Positions 44,088-54,484 are shown, counted from the stretch's first letter. The stretch: DNA of 64,000 nucleotides from Sphingomonadaceae bacterium (GCA_947463325.1 CANHQT010000009.1:1-64000), one strand, 5' to 3'. Made by a program: numbers and translations. The notes: generated from the letters alone by a model not told the origin.

Positions 44088-47000
44088 TTATTCGGCGGCT
44101 TCCGGCAGCGCTTCGCCACCGTCCTCGTCGCCGAGCTCCTCGATGCTCTTCAGCTCGACGTTGAGGCCGAGCGAGCGCATTTCCTTGACGAGCACGTTGA
44201 ACGATTCCGGAATGCCGGCCTCGAACGTGTCGTCACCCTTGACGATCGCCTCATAGACCTTGGTGCGACCGACCACGTCGTCGGACTTCACCGTCAGCAT
44301 TTCCTGCAGCGTGTAAGCGGCGCCATAGGCCTGGAGCGCCCAGACCTCCATTTCGCCGAAGCGCTGGCCACCGAACTGCGCCTTACCGCCCAGCGGCTGC
44401 TGGGTGACGAGGCTGTACGGACCGATCGAACGGGCGTGGATCTTGTCGTCGACCAAGTGGTGGAGCTTCAACATATAAATGTAGCCCACGGTCACCTTGC
44501 GGTCGAAACAATCGCCGGTGCGGCCGTCGAAAAGATCGACCTGACCCGAAGTGTCGAGCCCGGCAAGGCTCAGCATCTCGGACACGTCGGCTTCACGGGC
44601 ACCGTCGAACACCGGCGTCGCCATCGGCACGCCGCCGCGCAGATTCTCGGCCAGCTCGACGACCTGGTCGGCCGAACGCGCGTCGATCTCGGCGACATAA
44701 TTGTCGCCATAGACACGCTTCAGCGTCTCCACGACCGCAGCCGGCGGAGTGCCGCCAGTCACGCCCGGGTTGGCATCGCGCCAGCTGTCCAGAGCTTCGC
44801 CGATCTGTTTGCCGAGGCCGCGTGCGGCCCAGCCCAGATGCGTTTCGAAGATCTGGCCGACGTTCATGCGGCTCGGCACGCCCAACGGGTTGAGCACGAT
44901 GTCGACCGGCGTCCCGTCGGCGAGGAACGGCATGTCCTCTTCCGGCAGGATGCGGCTGATGACGCCCTTGTTACCGTGACGGCCGGCCATCTTGTCGCCC
45001 GGCTGCAGCTTGCGCTTCACCGCGACGAACACCTTGACCATCTTGAGTACGCCCGGAGCCAGCTCGTCGCCGCGCTGCAGCTTCTCGACCCGGTCTTCGA
45101 ACTTGTCGTTGATGACCTTGACGGCCTCGTCATACTGGGCGCGCACCGCTTCGAGGTCCGACTGGACCTTGTCGTCGGCAACCGCGAACTTCCACCAGTC
45201 GGCCTTATCGGACTCGTCCAGCAGGGCCGGCGTGATCTCGCTGCCCTTCTTGACGCCCTTCGGCGCGGAGGTCGCGACCTGGCCCGACAGCATTTCGGCC
45301 AGTCGTGCATAGGTGGCGCGATTGAGGATGCCGCGCTCGTCGTCGGCGTCCTTCTTCAGCCGCTCGATTTCCTCACGCTCGATCGCCATCGCGCGCTCGT
45401 CCTTGTCGATGCCGTGGCGGTTGAACACGCGCACCTCGACGATCGTACCGGCAACGCCCGGCGGCAGACGCAGCGATGTATCGCGCACGTCGCTCGCCTT
45501 TTCGCCGAAGATGGCGCGCAGCAGCTTTTCTTCCGGGGTCATCGGCGATTCACCCTTGGGGGTGATCTTGCCGACCAGAATGTCGCCCGGCTCCACTTCG
45601 GCACCGATGTAAACGATGCCCGCCTCGTCGAGGTTGCGCAGCGCTTCCTCGCCGACGTTCGGGATGTCGCGGGTGATGTCCTCCGGCCCGAGCTTGGTGT
45701 CGCGGGCCATGACTTCGAATTCCTCGATGTGGATCGAGGTGAACACGTCGTCCTTGACGATGCGTTCGCTGATCAGGATCGAGTCTTCGTAGTTGTAGCC
45801 ATTCCAGGGCATGAAGGCGACGAGCGCGTTGCGGCCCAGTGCCAGTTCGCCCAGCTCGGTCGAAGGACCGTCGGCGATAATGTCGCCGCCATTCACCATG
45901 TCGCCCACCTTCACCAGCGGACGCTGGTTGATGCAGGTGTTCTGGTTGGAACGCTGGAACTTCATCAGGCGATAGATGTCGACGCCCGACTTGCCGGCTT
46001 CGACCTCACCGGTCGCGCGCACCACGATACGGGTCGCGTCAACCTGGTCGACGATGCCTGCGCGGCGAGCGGCGATGGCCGCGCCGGAATCGCGTGCCAC
46101 AGTCGCTTCCATGCCGGTGCCGACAAACGGCGCCTCGGCACGGACCAGCGGCACGGCCTGACGCTGCATGTTCGAACCCATCAGCGCGCGGTTGGCGTCA
46201 TCGTTCTCCAGGAACGGGATCAGCGAAGCCGCGACCGAGACGAGCTGCTTGGGCGAAACGTCCATCAGCGTCACGGTGTCGCGCGGTGCCATCACGAATT
46301 CGCCGGCTTCACGCGCAGACACCAGTTCCTCGACAAAGCTGCCGTCGGCATTGGTCTCGGCCGAAGCCTGTGCAACCGTGTGCTTCTGCTCTTCCATCGC
46401 CGAGAGATAGACCACCTCGTCGGTGACCTTGCCGTCGATGACCTTGCGATACGGCGTCTCGATGAAGCCATACTTGTTGACGCGGGCAAAGGTCGACAGC
46501 GAGTTGATCAGGCCGATGTTCGGGCCTTCCGGCGTTTCAATCGGGCAGATGCGGCCATAGTGCGTCGGGTGAACGTCGCGCACTTCGAAGCCTGCACGCT
46601 CGCGGGTCAGACCACCCGGCCCGAGCGCCGAAACGCGGCGCTTGTGGGTGACTTCCGAAAGCGGATTGGTCTGGTCCATGAACTGCGAGAGCTGCGAGGA
46701 GCCGAAGAATTCACGCACCGCAGCGACAGCAGGCTTCGCGTTGATGAGGTCGTTCGGCATCACGGTCGAGACATCGACCGAGCTCATGCGCTCCTTCACC
46801 GCGCGTTCCATGCGCAGCAGGCCGACGCGATACTGGTTCTCGAGCAATTCGCCGACCGAACGGACACGGCGGTTGCCGAGGTTGTCGATGTCGTCGATCT
46901 CGCCCTTGCCGTCCTTCAGATTCACCAGCTCCTTGACGACGGCGAGGATGTCCTCGCGGCGCAGGGTGGTGAGATCGTCCGGCGCATCGAGGCCGAGGCG

Positions 47001-48269
47001 CATGTTGAGCTTGACGCGGCCCACGGCCGACAGGTCATAGCGGTCGCCGTCAAAGAACAGGCCTTCGAACAGCGCTTCGGCGGTTTCGCGGGTCGGCGGT
47101 TCGCCGGGGCGCATGACGCGATAGATATCGCTCAGTGCCTGGTCGCGGTCCTCGGCCTTGTCGACCTTCAGCGTGTTGCGCATCCACGGACCGGTGGTGA
47201 CATGGTCGATGTCGAGCAGGTCGATGCGGTCGATGCCCGCCTTGTCGAGCTTCTCGAGATTTTCGGCGCTCACTTCGTCACCGGCTTCGATGTAAATCTC
47301 GCCGGTCGCCTCGTTGACGAGGTCATAGGCCGAATAGCGGCCGAAGATTTCCTCGGTCGGGATCATCAGCGTGGTGAGGCCGTCCTTCGCCGCCTTGTTG
47401 GCAAGGCGCGGGCTGATCTTCTGACCAGCAGCGAACACGACTTCGCCGGTCGCGGCGTCGACCACGTCGAACGACGGCTTCACGCCGCGCCATGCTTCGG
47501 CGACGAACGGGATCTTCCAGCCGTCACCCGCACGCTCGAACGTCGCGGTCGAATAGAAATGGTTGAGGATTTCCTCACCGTTCAGACCCAGCCCGTACAG
47601 CAGGCTGGTGACGGGAAGCTTGCGCTTGCGGTCGATGCGGACGTTGACGATGTCCTTGGCGTCGAACTCGAAATCGAGCCACGAGCCGCGATAGGGGATG
47701 ACGCGCGCTGCGAACAGGAACTTGCCCGACGCATGGGTCTTGCCGCGGTCGTGGTCAAACAGGACGCCCGGGCTACGGTGCATCTGGCTGACGATAACGC
47801 GCTCGGTGCCGTTGATGATGAAGGTGCCGTTGTCGGTCATGAGCGGCATGTCGCCCATGTAGACGTCCTGCTCCTTGATATCCAAAACGGAACGGGTCTC
47901 GGTTTCGCTGTCGACCTCGAAGACGATCAGGCGCAGCGTCACCTTCATCGGGGCGGCATAGGTCAGGCCCCGCTGGCGGCATTCCTCGGTGTCATACTTC
48001 GGATCTTCGAGCTCATAATGCACGAAGTCGAGCTCGGCGGTGCCGGCGAAGTCGCGGATCGGGAAAACGCTGCGCAGCGTCTTTTCAAGGCCCGAAACAT
48101 AGCCCGTTGACGGGTCCGACCGCAGGAACTGTTCGTAGCTTTCCCGCTGCACCTCGATGAGGTTGGGCATGTGGATCGCTTCGTGGATGTTGCCGAACAG
48201 CTTGCGGATGCGCTTGCTCGCCGTTGCGGTGAGTGCGCTTGCGGTGTTCGCCGGAGCCTTGGTTGCCAT
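44088..48269 (-). CDS. rpoB: DNA-directed RNA polymerase subunit beta
   Basis: The 1393-residue beta subunit. ATG 48269 ([20 protein letters not shown]) is chosen over the longer open frame since homology begins there. The rifampicin region [19 protein letters not shown] followed by [11 protein letters not shown] has the sensitive-type residues at D, H and S positions. The C-terminus ends [17 protein letters not shown]. It forms a unit with rpoC. Upstream, rplJ/rplL are absent within 16 kb on this side, unlike the usual rplKAJL-rpoBC cluster, and a promoter of its own lies about 180 bp ahead. Confidence 0.98.
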   Translation of the reverse strand: MATKAPANTASALTATASKRIRKLFGNIHEAIHMPNLIEVQRESYEQFLRSDPSTGYVSGLEKTLRSVFPIRDFAGTAELDFVHYELEDPKYDTEECRQRGLTYAAPMKVTLRLIVFEVDSETETRSVLDIKEQDVYMGDMPLMTDNGTFIINGTERVIVSQMHRSPGVLFDHDRGKTHASGKFLFAARVIPYRGSWLDFEFDAKDIVNVRIDRKRKLPVTSLLYGLGLNGEEILNHFYSTATFERAGDGWKIPFVAEAWRGVKPSFDVVDAATGEVVFAAGQKISPRLANKAAKDGLTTLMIPTEEIFGRYSAYDLVNEATGEIYIEAGDEVSAENLEKLDKAGIDRIDLLDIDHVTTGPWMRNTLKVDKAEDRDQALSDIYRVMRPGEPPTRETAEALFEGLFFDGDRYDLSAVGRVKLNMRLGLDAPDDLTTLRREDILAVVKELVNLKDGKGEIDDIDNLGNRRVRSVGELLENQYRVGLLRMERAVKERMSSVDVSTVMPNDLINAKPAVAAVREFFGSSQLSQFMDQTNPLSEVTHKRRVSALGPGGLTRERAGFEVRDVHPTHYGRICPIETPEGPNIGLINSLSTFARVNKYGFIETPYRKVIDGKVTDEVVYLSAMEEQKHTVAQASAETNADGSFVEELVSAREAGEFVMAPRDTVTLMDVSPKQLVSVAASLIPFLENDDANRALMGSNMQRQAVPLVRAEAPFVGTGMEATVARDSGAAIAARRAGIVDQVDATRIVVRATGEVEAGKSGVDIYRLMKFQRSNQNTCINQRPLVKVGDMVNGGDIIADGPSTELGELALGRNALVAFMPWNGYNYEDSILISERIVKDDVFTSIHIEEFEVMARDTKLGPEDITRDIPNVGEEALRNLDEAGIVYIGAEVEPGDILVGKITPKGESPMTPEEKLLRAIFGEKASDVRDTSLRLPPGVAGTIVEVRVFNRHGIDKDERAMAIEREEIERLKKDADDERGILNRATYARLAEMLSGQVATSAPKGVKKGSEITPALLDESDKADWWKFAVADDKVQSDLEAVRAQYDEAVKVINDKFEDRVEKLQRGDELAPGVLKMVKVFVAVKRKLQPGDKMAGRHGNKGVISRILPEEDMPFLADGTPVDIVLNPLGVPSRMNVGQIFETHLGWAARGLGKQIGEALDSWRDANPGVTGGTPPAAVVETLKRVYGDNYVAEIDARSADQVVELAENLRGGVPMATPVFDGAREADVSEMLSLAGLDTSGQVDLFDGRTGDCFDRKVTVGYIYMLKLHHLVDDKIHARSIGPYSLVTQQPLGGKAQFGGQRFGEMEVWALQAYGAAYTLQEMLTVKSDDVVGRTKVYEAIVKGDDTFEAGIPESFNVLVKEMRSLGLNVELKSIEELGDEDGGEALPEAAE

Positions 48270-48460
48270 GGGTCGGGATCGCCTTCGATTCGAAAAACCG
48301 GATAAAGATGACGCAAAAAAGCGACACGCAAAGCGCCCGCACCCTTCCCCTATGCTGGAAAGGCCCGGACGTTGGCGGTCGCTGAAGTCCTTGGCTCCTG
48401 CCCCATGCGATGGCCCGCTGCGCGACGGCGAGCCTGTCCCGGACAAGATTGGACGAGGCC

Positions 48461-48489
48461 GCTGTAGGAGATTCGCCCTCCACTGTCAA
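48461..48489 (-). promoter_or_regulatory. Candidate promoter of rpoBC
   Basis: On the minus strand TTGACA (48489-48484), a 17-bp spacer and TACAGC (48466-48461) form a fair promoter, about 190 bp before rpoB. The -35 is perfect and the -10 weak. Confidence 0.45.
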
Positions 48490-48535
48490 AGGGGGCAGGG
48501 CAGCCAATCCGCTCCGGCAGCCACTGCACAACCCA

Positions 48536-48616
48536 CGTCACCCCGGGCTTGATCCGGGATCCAGCTTGTCTGCTCTGGCCGGTAGAGCGGGCGCCCGGGT
48601 CAAGCCCGGGGTGACG
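48536..48616. repeat. Intergenic palindromic repeat (GTCACCCCGGGCTTGA type)
   Basis: Arms CGTCACCCCGGGCTTGATCC (48536-48555, extending to 48562) and the inverted copy at 48591-48616 match at all but one of the first 23 bases. This is a widespread mobile-like palindrome of alphaproteobacterial intergenic regions. The right arm overlaps the last codons and stop of the nucleosidase gene. Confidence 0.8.
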
Positions 48617-49301
48617 GATGCAATCCATCCGCCAACATCCCCACCAGTCGCTCCGCCGCCTCGCCCGCACGACGTGCCGCTGCGGCAAGGTTGATGGCAA
48701 AATCGTCTGCGCTGGCGCCATCTGCCCCGTCGGTCGTCGCACGGATCGCGGCCCAGGGGGCGCTTATCAGCGCACATGCCTGTGCCATCGCCGCTGTCTC
48801 CATATCGACCAGCTCGGCGGCCAGACCCTCATGGAGGGATCGTGCCTGATCAGGGCAGGCGACGAACATGTCGCCGCTGGCAATGCGCGCGTGGGGCAAG
48901 CCGACGCCCGGATCGGGCATGGCGCGAAATGGCTCGACCGTCGCCGGCCCCATCGGCCAGCTGCCCGCGGTATAGGGCAGGAACCCATCGGGATTCGCGG
49001 CGCCATAATCATGCTGCACCGCGCTTTCGAGCCAGAAGCAATCGCCCGGCGCACGACCGATCTTGCCCGCTGTTCCGATGCTGACGAATAGCCGTGGCGA
49101 AAACCGCTCCGCCAGCGCCATCGTCGCGGCGGCGGCATGGACCTTGCCGATACCGTGCGTCGCGACAATGCAGGTGATGGCGCCCGCACGGATTGTCCGC
49201 AGCGGCATCCAGCCACGCGCATCATGCGCGCCCTCATCGGGAAAGAAAGCGTCGGCCTCTTGCGGAAGCGCGGCGAGCACGGCGACAACATGGTCAGTCA
49301 T
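48600..49301 (-). CDS. 5'-methylthioadenosine/S-adenosylhomocysteine nucleosidase family protein
   Basis: A 233-residue purine-nucleoside hydrolase-like protein. It has VVAVLAALPQEADAFFP (start), VSIGTAGKIGRAPGD, ELVDMETAAMAQAC (substrate-binding Glu region) and IRATTDGADGA with the catalytic Asp in TTDGAD. It likely cleaves MTA or SAH to adenine in methionine salvage. The start ATG 49301 is used; 49313 is in frame. Its stop TGA (48602-48600) and last codons SPRA lie in the palindromic repeat, so the protein end was probably set by insertion of that element. Confidence 0.88.
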   Translation of the reverse strand: MTDHVVAVLAALPQEADAFFPDEGAHDARGWMPLRTIRAGAITCIVATHGIGKVHAAAATMALAERFSPRLFVSIGTAGKIGRAPGDCFWLESAVQHDYGAANPDGFLPYTAGSWPMGPATVEPFRAMPDPGVGLPHARIASGDMFVACPDQARSLHEGLAAELVDMETAAMAQACALISAPWAAIRATTDGADGASADDFAINLAAAARRAGEAAERLVGMLADGLHPSPRA

Positions 49302-49383
49302 CGCCGTTCCCATACGGCCCGCCTCTCGCGGATCAACCCTTGGCAGCCGTGGCGGCCCGCTTATCCGGTTCCCTGATGAGGCC

Positions 49384-50313
49384 TCACAGCACCCGCGCGG
49401 CGAACGTATCGCATTGTGCCGGATCGCCCGTTTCCAGCCCGCGCCGCAGCCAGCGCATGCGCTGTTCGCTGGTGCCGTGGGTAAAGCTTTCGGGGACAGG
49501 GCGCTGCCCGGCGTTGCGCATCAGCGTATCGTCACCAATCGCTTGCGCGGCGCGCATCGCTTCCTCGAAGTCGCCGGGTTCGATCACGCTTTGCCCGTCA
49601 TTGGTGCGCGCGCGGGCCGCCCATACGCCGGCGTAGCAATCCGCCTGCAATTCCATGCGGACCTGCAACGCATTGCCCTCCGCCTCGCTGGCGCGGGCCT
49701 GTGCCTGACGCACCTGATTGGATGTGCCGGTGATGGTCTGGATGTGGTGCCCCACCTCATGCGCGACGACATAGGCCTGCGCCGCGTCGCCGCCCGCACC
49801 AAGCTGGGTTTCCAGCTCCCGGAAAAAGGTCGTGTCGAGATAGATGCCATTGTCCGCCGGGCAATAAAATGGCCCCATCGCCGCCTGCGCGGTGCCGCAT
49901 CCCGACTGGTTCTGCTGGTCAAAGAAATTGAGCGTCGGGCGCTGATATTGCGCGCCTTGCGCGCGGAACAATTCGCCCCACACTTCATGCGTATCGCCGA
50001 ACACGTTGCAGGCCCAACGCTCGGCCGGCGTATCGCAGGCGACATTGGCAGAGGCACCCGGCACCGCCTGACTGCCACTGCCGCCCGTCGGCGCGCTTAC
50101 CGATAGCATTCCGGAATTGAGCAGAAAGAAGCCCACGACCGCGATGATGAGGAGCGTGCCGCATCCCATCCGCCGGCCGAGCAGCATGGGGAGAAGGCCG
50201 ATCAACAGGCCGCCCATGCCCCCGCCACCGCCACCATCAAAACCGCCCATCCCGCCGCCACCGCGGCCAAGATCACGGATATCATCACCGGCGTTATAAT
50301 CGTCGAGCCGCAT
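49384..50313 (-). CDS. Neutral zinc metallopeptidase, YpfJ family
   Basis: A 309-residue protein with a glycine-rich cytoplasmic start (residues 14-36), one membrane helix (about 52-70) and a periplasmic domain with zinc motif H185-EVGHH-190 and ELQADCYAGVWA (third ligand). Cysteines such as those in NQSGCGTAQ, PFYCPADNGIYLD and QADCYAG are family features. The substrate is not known. It is 70 bp upstream of the nucleosidase gene on the same strand. Confidence 0.9.
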   Translation of the reverse strand: MRLDDYNAGDDIRDLGRGGGGMGGFDGGGGGGMGGLLIGLLPMLLGRRMGCGTLLIIAVVGFFLLNSGMLSVSAPTGGSGSQAVPGASANVACDTPAERWACNVFGDTHEVWGELFRAQGAQYQRPTLNFFDQQNQSGCGTAQAAMGPFYCPADNGIYLDTTFFRELETQLGAGGDAAQAYVVAHEVGHHIQTITGTSNQVRQAQARASEAEGNALQVRMELQADCYAGVWAARARTNDGQSVIEPGDFEEAMRAAQAIGDDTLMRNAGQRPVPESFTHGTSEQRMRWLRRGLETGDPAQCDTFAARVL

Positions 50314-50487
50314 CGCTGTCCCTCACCTGCGGCCAGGCTGCCCTGGTCCGTGCATCCCCCAAGGCACGGCATACCGCAGCATCAGGCGAAAGAGAACCAT
50401 CGGCCGCGCGATATTGGCGATTGACGGGAGGAGCCCCTGCGCGGCAACGCAAGGGCCAGAGACTCCCGCCCGAAAGGACTGCACATC

Positions 50488-51276
50488 ATGGCATCGCTCA
50501 CCGGCCGCACCGCCCTCATCACCGGATCGACCAGCGGCATCGGCCTCGGCTTTGCCCATGCCCTCGCCGCCCAGGGCGCGGCGGTGATGATCAACGGTTT
50601 CGGCGATGCCGCCGCGATCGCCGCGGAGGTGGAGGCGCTCAAGACGAAAAGCAGCGCAGGCGCGGCTTATTGCCCCGCTGACATGACCCGGCCGGAGGAT
50701 ATCCGCGCGATGGTCGCCGACTGCACGGCACAGTTCGGCGCGCCGGATATCCTCATCAACAATGCCGGCATCCAGCATGTCGCCCCGGTCGATGAGTTTC
50801 CGGAGGACAAATGGGATGCCATCCTCGCGATCATCCTCTCATCGGCCTTTCACGCGACCAAGGCGGCACTGCCGGGGATGAAGGCAAAGGGCTGGGGCCG
50901 CGTCATCAACACGGGCTCGATGCACAGCCTCGTCGCCAGCCCCTACAAGTCGGCCTATAATGCCGCGAAACACGGCATCGCCGGCTTCACCAAGACCGTC
51001 GCGCTCGAAGTCGCGACGCAAGGGATCACCGTCAACTGTATCTGCCCCGGCTATGTCTGGACGCCGCTCGTCGAAAACCAGATCCCGGACACGATGAAGG
51101 CGCGCGGCCTCACCTATGATCAGGTCGTCAATGACGTGCTGCTCGACAAACAGCCGCAAAAACAGTTCGTGCAGGTGGAACAGCTCGCCAGCCTGATGAT
51201 GTATCTGGTCAGCGACGGCGCCGCCGCCATCACCGGCGCGACCCTCTCCATGGACGGCGGCTGGACCGCGCAGTAA
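50488..51276 (+). CDS. bdhA: 3-hydroxybutyrate dehydrogenase
   Basis: An NAD-dependent short-chain dehydrogenase of 262 residues. Cofactor loop TGSTSGIGLGFA (12-23), NNAG (91-94), catalytic S144 (NTGSMHS) and Y157-x3-K161 (SAYNAAKHG). The stretch NNAGIQHVAPVDEFP matches the substrate loop of hydroxybutyrate dehydrogenases, which convert 3-hydroxybutyrate to acetoacetate in polyhydroxybutyrate use. The ATG has an AAAGGA site. It is a lone gene, so a wider PHB role is inferred. Confidence 0.88.
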   Translation: MASLTGRTALITGSTSGIGLGFAHALAAQGAAVMINGFGDAAAIAAEVEALKTKSSAGAAYCPADMTRPEDIRAMVADCTAQFGAPDILINNAGIQHVAPVDEFPEDKWDAILAIILSSAFHATKAALPGMKAKGWGRVINTGSMHSLVASPYKSAYNAAKHGIAGFTKTVALEVATQGITVNCICPGYVWTPLVENQIPDTMKARGLTYDQVVNDVLLDKQPQKQFVQVEQLASLMMYLVSDGAAAITGATLSMDGGWTAQ

Positions 51277-51304
51277 TCCGTCAGACCGGGCTCCGGCGCA
51301 AAGC

Positions 51305-52435
51305 CTAAACCGCGCCCCACCACCACACGCCGTCCTGCGTCTCGCGCTTGACCCGCCCGGTCACCTCGAGCTGGCGCAGGTGCGCGAGCGTCTCTCCGGT
51401 GGCGAGGCCGATATGGTCGGGGCCGATGGTGCGGCGGAACAGCAGCGGGAAACAGTCGGTCGCGCGCCGCGGTTCTTCCGCCAGCGCGGTGGCCAGCGCG
51501 TCGAGCCGGTCATGATGTTCGTCGCGCAGCGCCTTCAGCCGCACGTGGAGGCCGCGGAACGGCTCGCCATGCGCGGGGCAGACGATGAGGTCGTCGGGCA
51601 GGGTGAGCAGCTTGTCGATCGACGCCAGCCATTCGCCCAGCGGATCGCCATCAGGCTCGCTGCTGCTCATGGAGACATTGGAACTGATGCGCGGCAGCAC
51701 CTGATCGCCGGAGATGAGCACGCCATCGGCTTCGTTGAGCAGGCACGCATGTTCCGGGCTGTGGCCCGAACCCACCACCACGCGCCAGTCATGCCCGCCG
51801 ATGTCCAGCCGCTGCCCGTCGATGAGGCGGCGGTATCCATAGGGCAGGCGGAACACCATCCGGCCGAACCGGCTCCACCCCTGCGCGCGGGCGCGCTCGA
51901 TCGCCTCCTCATCCCAGCCCGCGCCGCGCTGCATCGCGCTGACTTCAGCGGGCGGCTCCTCGCGCACGTCGGCGATCATGAAGCGCGCGGTCAGCCATTC
52001 GCCGCGCGTCATGTAAAGCGGCGCTTCGAACCGCTTCACCAGCCATCCGGCCAGGCCGATATGGTCGGGGTGGAGGTGGGTACAGATCACGCGGGTAATC
52101 GCGGTGTCCGCCAGATCGCCTTCGAACAGCGCCTTCCACGCATCGCTGCACGGGGTCAGCATCAGGCCGGTGTCGACCGCCGCGACCCCGCCCTCATCAT
52201 CGAGCAGCCAGCTGTTGATATGCCCCAGGCTGCCGGGCATCGGAATGCGCACCCAGCGGACCGATGGCGTGATACGGATCGCCTCGCCCGCCCCCGGCGC
52301 ACGCTCGCCCCACGGATAGGTGAGGCCGGCGGCGCTGGTCGGAACCAGCCCTTCGTCAGCGGTCAGCGATGCATCGGGCGACAGTGTCTGGTGGCCAAGC
52401 GACGCATCCGCCCGGCTCGCCGCGTCGCCGCCCAT
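51305..52435 (-). CDS. MBL-fold metallo-hydrolase
   Basis: A 376-residue metallo-beta-lactamase-fold protein with THLHPDH (119-125), the zinc motif, plus VVGSGHSPEHACL, LISGDQVLPRISSNV and VCPAHGEPF, the other metal residues. The C-terminal winged-helix-like end (HLRQLEVTGRVKRE) is typical of the LACTB2-like branch, which includes RNA-binding nucleases. The substrate is not known. It follows trcR by 6 bp on the same strand, so they are one operon. Confidence 0.9.
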   Translation of the reverse strand: MGGDAASRADASLGHQTLSPDASLTADEGLVPTSAAGLTYPWGERAPGAGEAIRITPSVRWVRIPMPGSLGHINSWLLDDEGGVAAVDTGLMLTPCSDAWKALFEGDLADTAITRVICTHLHPDHIGLAGWLVKRFEAPLYMTRGEWLTARFMIADVREEPPAEVSAMQRGAGWDEEAIERARAQGWSRFGRMVFRLPYGYRRLIDGQRLDIGGHDWRVVVGSGHSPEHACLLNEADGVLISGDQVLPRISSNVSMSSSEPDGDPLGEWLASIDKLLTLPDDLIVCPAHGEPFRGLHVRLKALRDEHHDRLDALATALAEEPRRATDCFPLLFRRTIGPDHIGLATGETLAHLRQLEVTGRVKRETQDGVWWWGAV

Positions 52436-52441
52436 GCCCCC

Positions 52442-53104
52442 TCAGGCCTCGGCGCTGTCTTGCGCGGCGGCCTCTGCGGCTGCAGCCTGCTCGGCGGCGC
52501 GGACATTCGCCTCGCGCTCGGCCTTCAGCTCTTCGATCAGCGCCTCACGGTCGCCTTCCAGACGCGAATCGACCGGTGCGGCAATGCCTGCCTTCTTCGC
52601 GGCCTTGGCGACCAGCGCATCAAGTTCGCGCTGCGAACACAGGCCCAGCGTCACCGGGTCTTTCGGAACGATGTTGGCGATGTTCCAATGGCTGCGGTCG
52701 CGGATCGCCTCGATGGTGGTGCGCGTGGTGCCAATCAGCTTGCCGATCGCCGCGTCCGAGACTTCGGGATGGTTCTTGATCAGCCAGGCGATGCCGTCGG
52801 GCTTGTCCTGCCGCTTGGATACCGGCGTGTAGCGCGGGCCCTTGGTGCGGCGCACCGGCTCCGGGCCTTTCAGCATCTGCAAGCGGTAGGCCGGGTCGGC
52901 CTGCCCCTTTTCGATCTCGTCCATGGTGAGCTCGTGCGCGCGCACCGGATCACGGCCGGTCAGCTTGGTCCCGGCGGTGTCATCCGCGATCGCCTGCACT
53001 TCCAGAATGTGGAGGCCACAGAAATCGGCGATCTGCTGGAAAGTCAGCGCGGTATTGTCGACCAGCCAGGCGGCGGTCGCATGCGGCATCAGCGGCTGGG
53101 CCAT
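52442..53104 (-). CDS. trcR: Cell cycle regulator TrcR (DUF1013)
   Basis: A 220-residue DUF1013 protein. It begins MAQPLMPHATAAWLVDNTAL with TFQQIADFCGLHILEVQAIADD as a helix-turn-helix-like region and a second at HPEVSDAAIGKLIGTTRTTIEAIRDR. A helical Ala/Glu-rich tail follows. TrcR was described as a cell-cycle transcription regulator in alphaproteobacteria. ATG 53104 is chosen over 53137 as it fits the family start and follows GGGAGA. A hairpin lies just upstream. Confidence 0.9.
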   Translation of the reverse strand: MAQPLMPHATAAWLVDNTALTFQQIADFCGLHILEVQAIADDTAGTKLTGRDPVRAHELTMDEIEKGQADPAYRLQMLKGPEPVRRTKGPRYTPVSKRQDKPDGIAWLIKNHPEVSDAAIGKLIGTTRTTIEAIRDRSHWNIANIVPKDPVTLGLCSQRELDALVAKAAKKAGIAAPVDSRLEGDREALIEELKAEREANVRAAEQAAAAEAAAQDSAEA

Positions 53105-53126
53105 GCCCTGTCTCCCGAATAAATAG

Positions 53127-53148
53127 GGCCGCCCCATCGGGAGCGGCC
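53127..53148 (-). terminator. Hairpin upstream of trcR
   Basis: Arms GGCCGCTCC and GGGGCGGCC on the minus strand (one G-T pair) close a CGAT loop and are followed by CTATTTATTC. It is 66 bp after the quinone oxidoreductase gene and only 22 bp before the trcR start, so it could end the former or shape the leader of the latter. Confidence 0.5.
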
Positions 53149-53213
53149 GGACAATGACCCAACGCCCTAGCGCGTGGCGGACTTCGGGGCAAGAGAGGGG
53201 TGGAACACCCCCC

Positions 53214-54212
53214 TCAAACGATCAGCACAATCTTCCCCACATGCGCCCCCGCCTCCATGCGGCGGTGCGCCTCCGCAGCCTCAGCCAGCGGATAGGCCTT
53301 GTCGAGCACGGGCCTGAGGCGCCCGTCTGTAACATGCGGCCATACGGTGCGGTTCAGCTCGTCCGCGACCAGCCCCTTGAAGGATGTCGATCGCGGGCGC
53401 AGCGTCGATCCGGTCAGCGTCAACCGCTTGCGCATCACCAGCATCACATTGACCTCCGCCACCATTCCGCGCTGGAAGGCGATGGAAACATGGCGGCCAT
53501 CATCGGCGAGGCAGGCGAGGTTCCGCGGCACATAATCGCCGCCGACCATGTCGAGCACCGCCGCGACTCCTTGCCCGTCAGTGATCCGCGCCACCTCCGC
53601 CACGAAATCGCTTTGGCTGTAATCGATGGCATGTGCCGCCCCCAGCGCCAGCGCCGCCTTGCATTTCTCCGCGCTGCCGCAGGTGACGATGACAGTGAGG
53701 CCGAACAGCTGGCCCAGCGCGATTGCCATGGTGCCGATGCCGCTCGTCCCCCCGTGGACCAGGACAGTATCGCCCTCGGTCGCATAGGCGCGCTCGAACA
53801 AATTGGTCCACACGGTGAACAGCGTTTCCGGCATCGCCGCCGCTTCAGCCATGGAAAGCCCCGGCGGCACGGGCAGACAGGTGGCAACAGGCGCGGTCGC
53901 ATATTCGGCATAGCCGCCGCCCGCGACCAGCGCGCACATTTTTTGGCCTAAGAGTTCGCGGCCCACGCCCTCGCCAACCGCGACCACTTCGCCCGCGATC
54001 TCGAGGCCGGGGATAGGCGAAGCGCCCGGCGGCGGCGGGTAATGGCCCATGCGCTGGAGCACGTCCGGGCGGTTCACACCGGCCGCAGCGACGCGGATCA
54101 GCACCTCTCCCGGCGCAGGCTGCGGCACGGGGATGCGCACCGGCACCAACGCCTCCGGCCCGCCGGGGGTGGAGCAGTCGATAGCCGTCATCTCGGCGGG
54201 AATCATGCTCAT
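53214..54212 (-). CDS. NAD(P)H-quinone oxidoreductase, zeta-crystallin type
   Basis: A 332-residue medium-chain reductase without the zinc ligands. It has PGLEIAGEVVAVGEGV, the Rossmann loop VHGGTSGIGTMAIAL (about 152-166), and SGSTLRPRS-like GSTLRPRST typical of PIG3/zeta-crystallin quinone reductases. It probably reduces quinones in detoxification. ATG 54212 and ATG 54206 are alternatives. It is divergent from DUF1192. Confidence 0.9.
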   Translation of the reverse strand: MSMIPAEMTAIDCSTPGGPEALVPVRIPVPQPAPGEVLIRVAAAGVNRPDVLQRMGHYPPPPGASPIPGLEIAGEVVAVGEGVGRELLGQKMCALVAGGGYAEYATAPVATCLPVPPGLSMAEAAAMPETLFTVWTNLFERAYATEGDTVLVHGGTSGIGTMAIALGQLFGLTVIVTCGSAEKCKAALALGAAHAIDYSQSDFVAEVARITDGQGVAAVLDMVGGDYVPRNLACLADDGRHVSIAFQRGMVAEVNVMLVMRKRLTLTGSTLRPRSTSFKGLVADELNRTVWPHVTDGRLRPVLDKAYPLAEAAEAHRRMEAGAHVGKIVLIV

Positions 54213-54286
54213 GGTGTCACTGGTCCCCTGGTTGCCCTTGCGCAGCTTATTGACAGGCCCGCCGCCTCGCGGTCAACATCTCCCCC

Positions 54287-54484
54287 ATGGACGCAGACGA
54301 GCTTTTCCCGAACCGTCCCGCTGATCCGCTGGCGTTGCTGGCGAAGCAGGATATCGAGCCGCTATCGGTTGAGGAGCTCGACGCCCGCGTTGCCGCGCTC
54401 GAGGCAGAAATCGTCCGAACGAAGGCGAGGCGTGAATTCGCCGTTAACCATAAGGCAAGCGCCGAGGCGTTATTCAAACGCTGA
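54287..54484 (+). CDS. DUF1192 family small protein
   Basis: A 65-residue protein: MDADELFPNRPADPLALLAKQ then IEPLSVEELDARVAALEAEIVRTKAR, a coiled-coil helix, and KASAEALFKR. This is DUF1192, alphaproteobacterial, function unknown. The gene precedes clpA by 150 bp on the same strand. A TTGACA at 54250 with no good -10 could be part of its promoter. Confidence 0.88.
   Translation: MDADELFPNRPADPLALLAKQDIEPLSVEELDARVAALEAEIVRTKARREFAVNHKASAEALFKR

Noticed and set aside
44436-48110. A 1224-codon open frame on the plus strand, antisense to rpoB
   Set aside because: High GC codon bias opens the opposite strand; the frame has no family motif and rpoB on the minus strand is certain.
54444-54451. 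TTAACCAT octamer (CtrA half-site)
   Set aside because: Single half-site inside the DUF1192 coding sequence with no second TTAA at the right distance.
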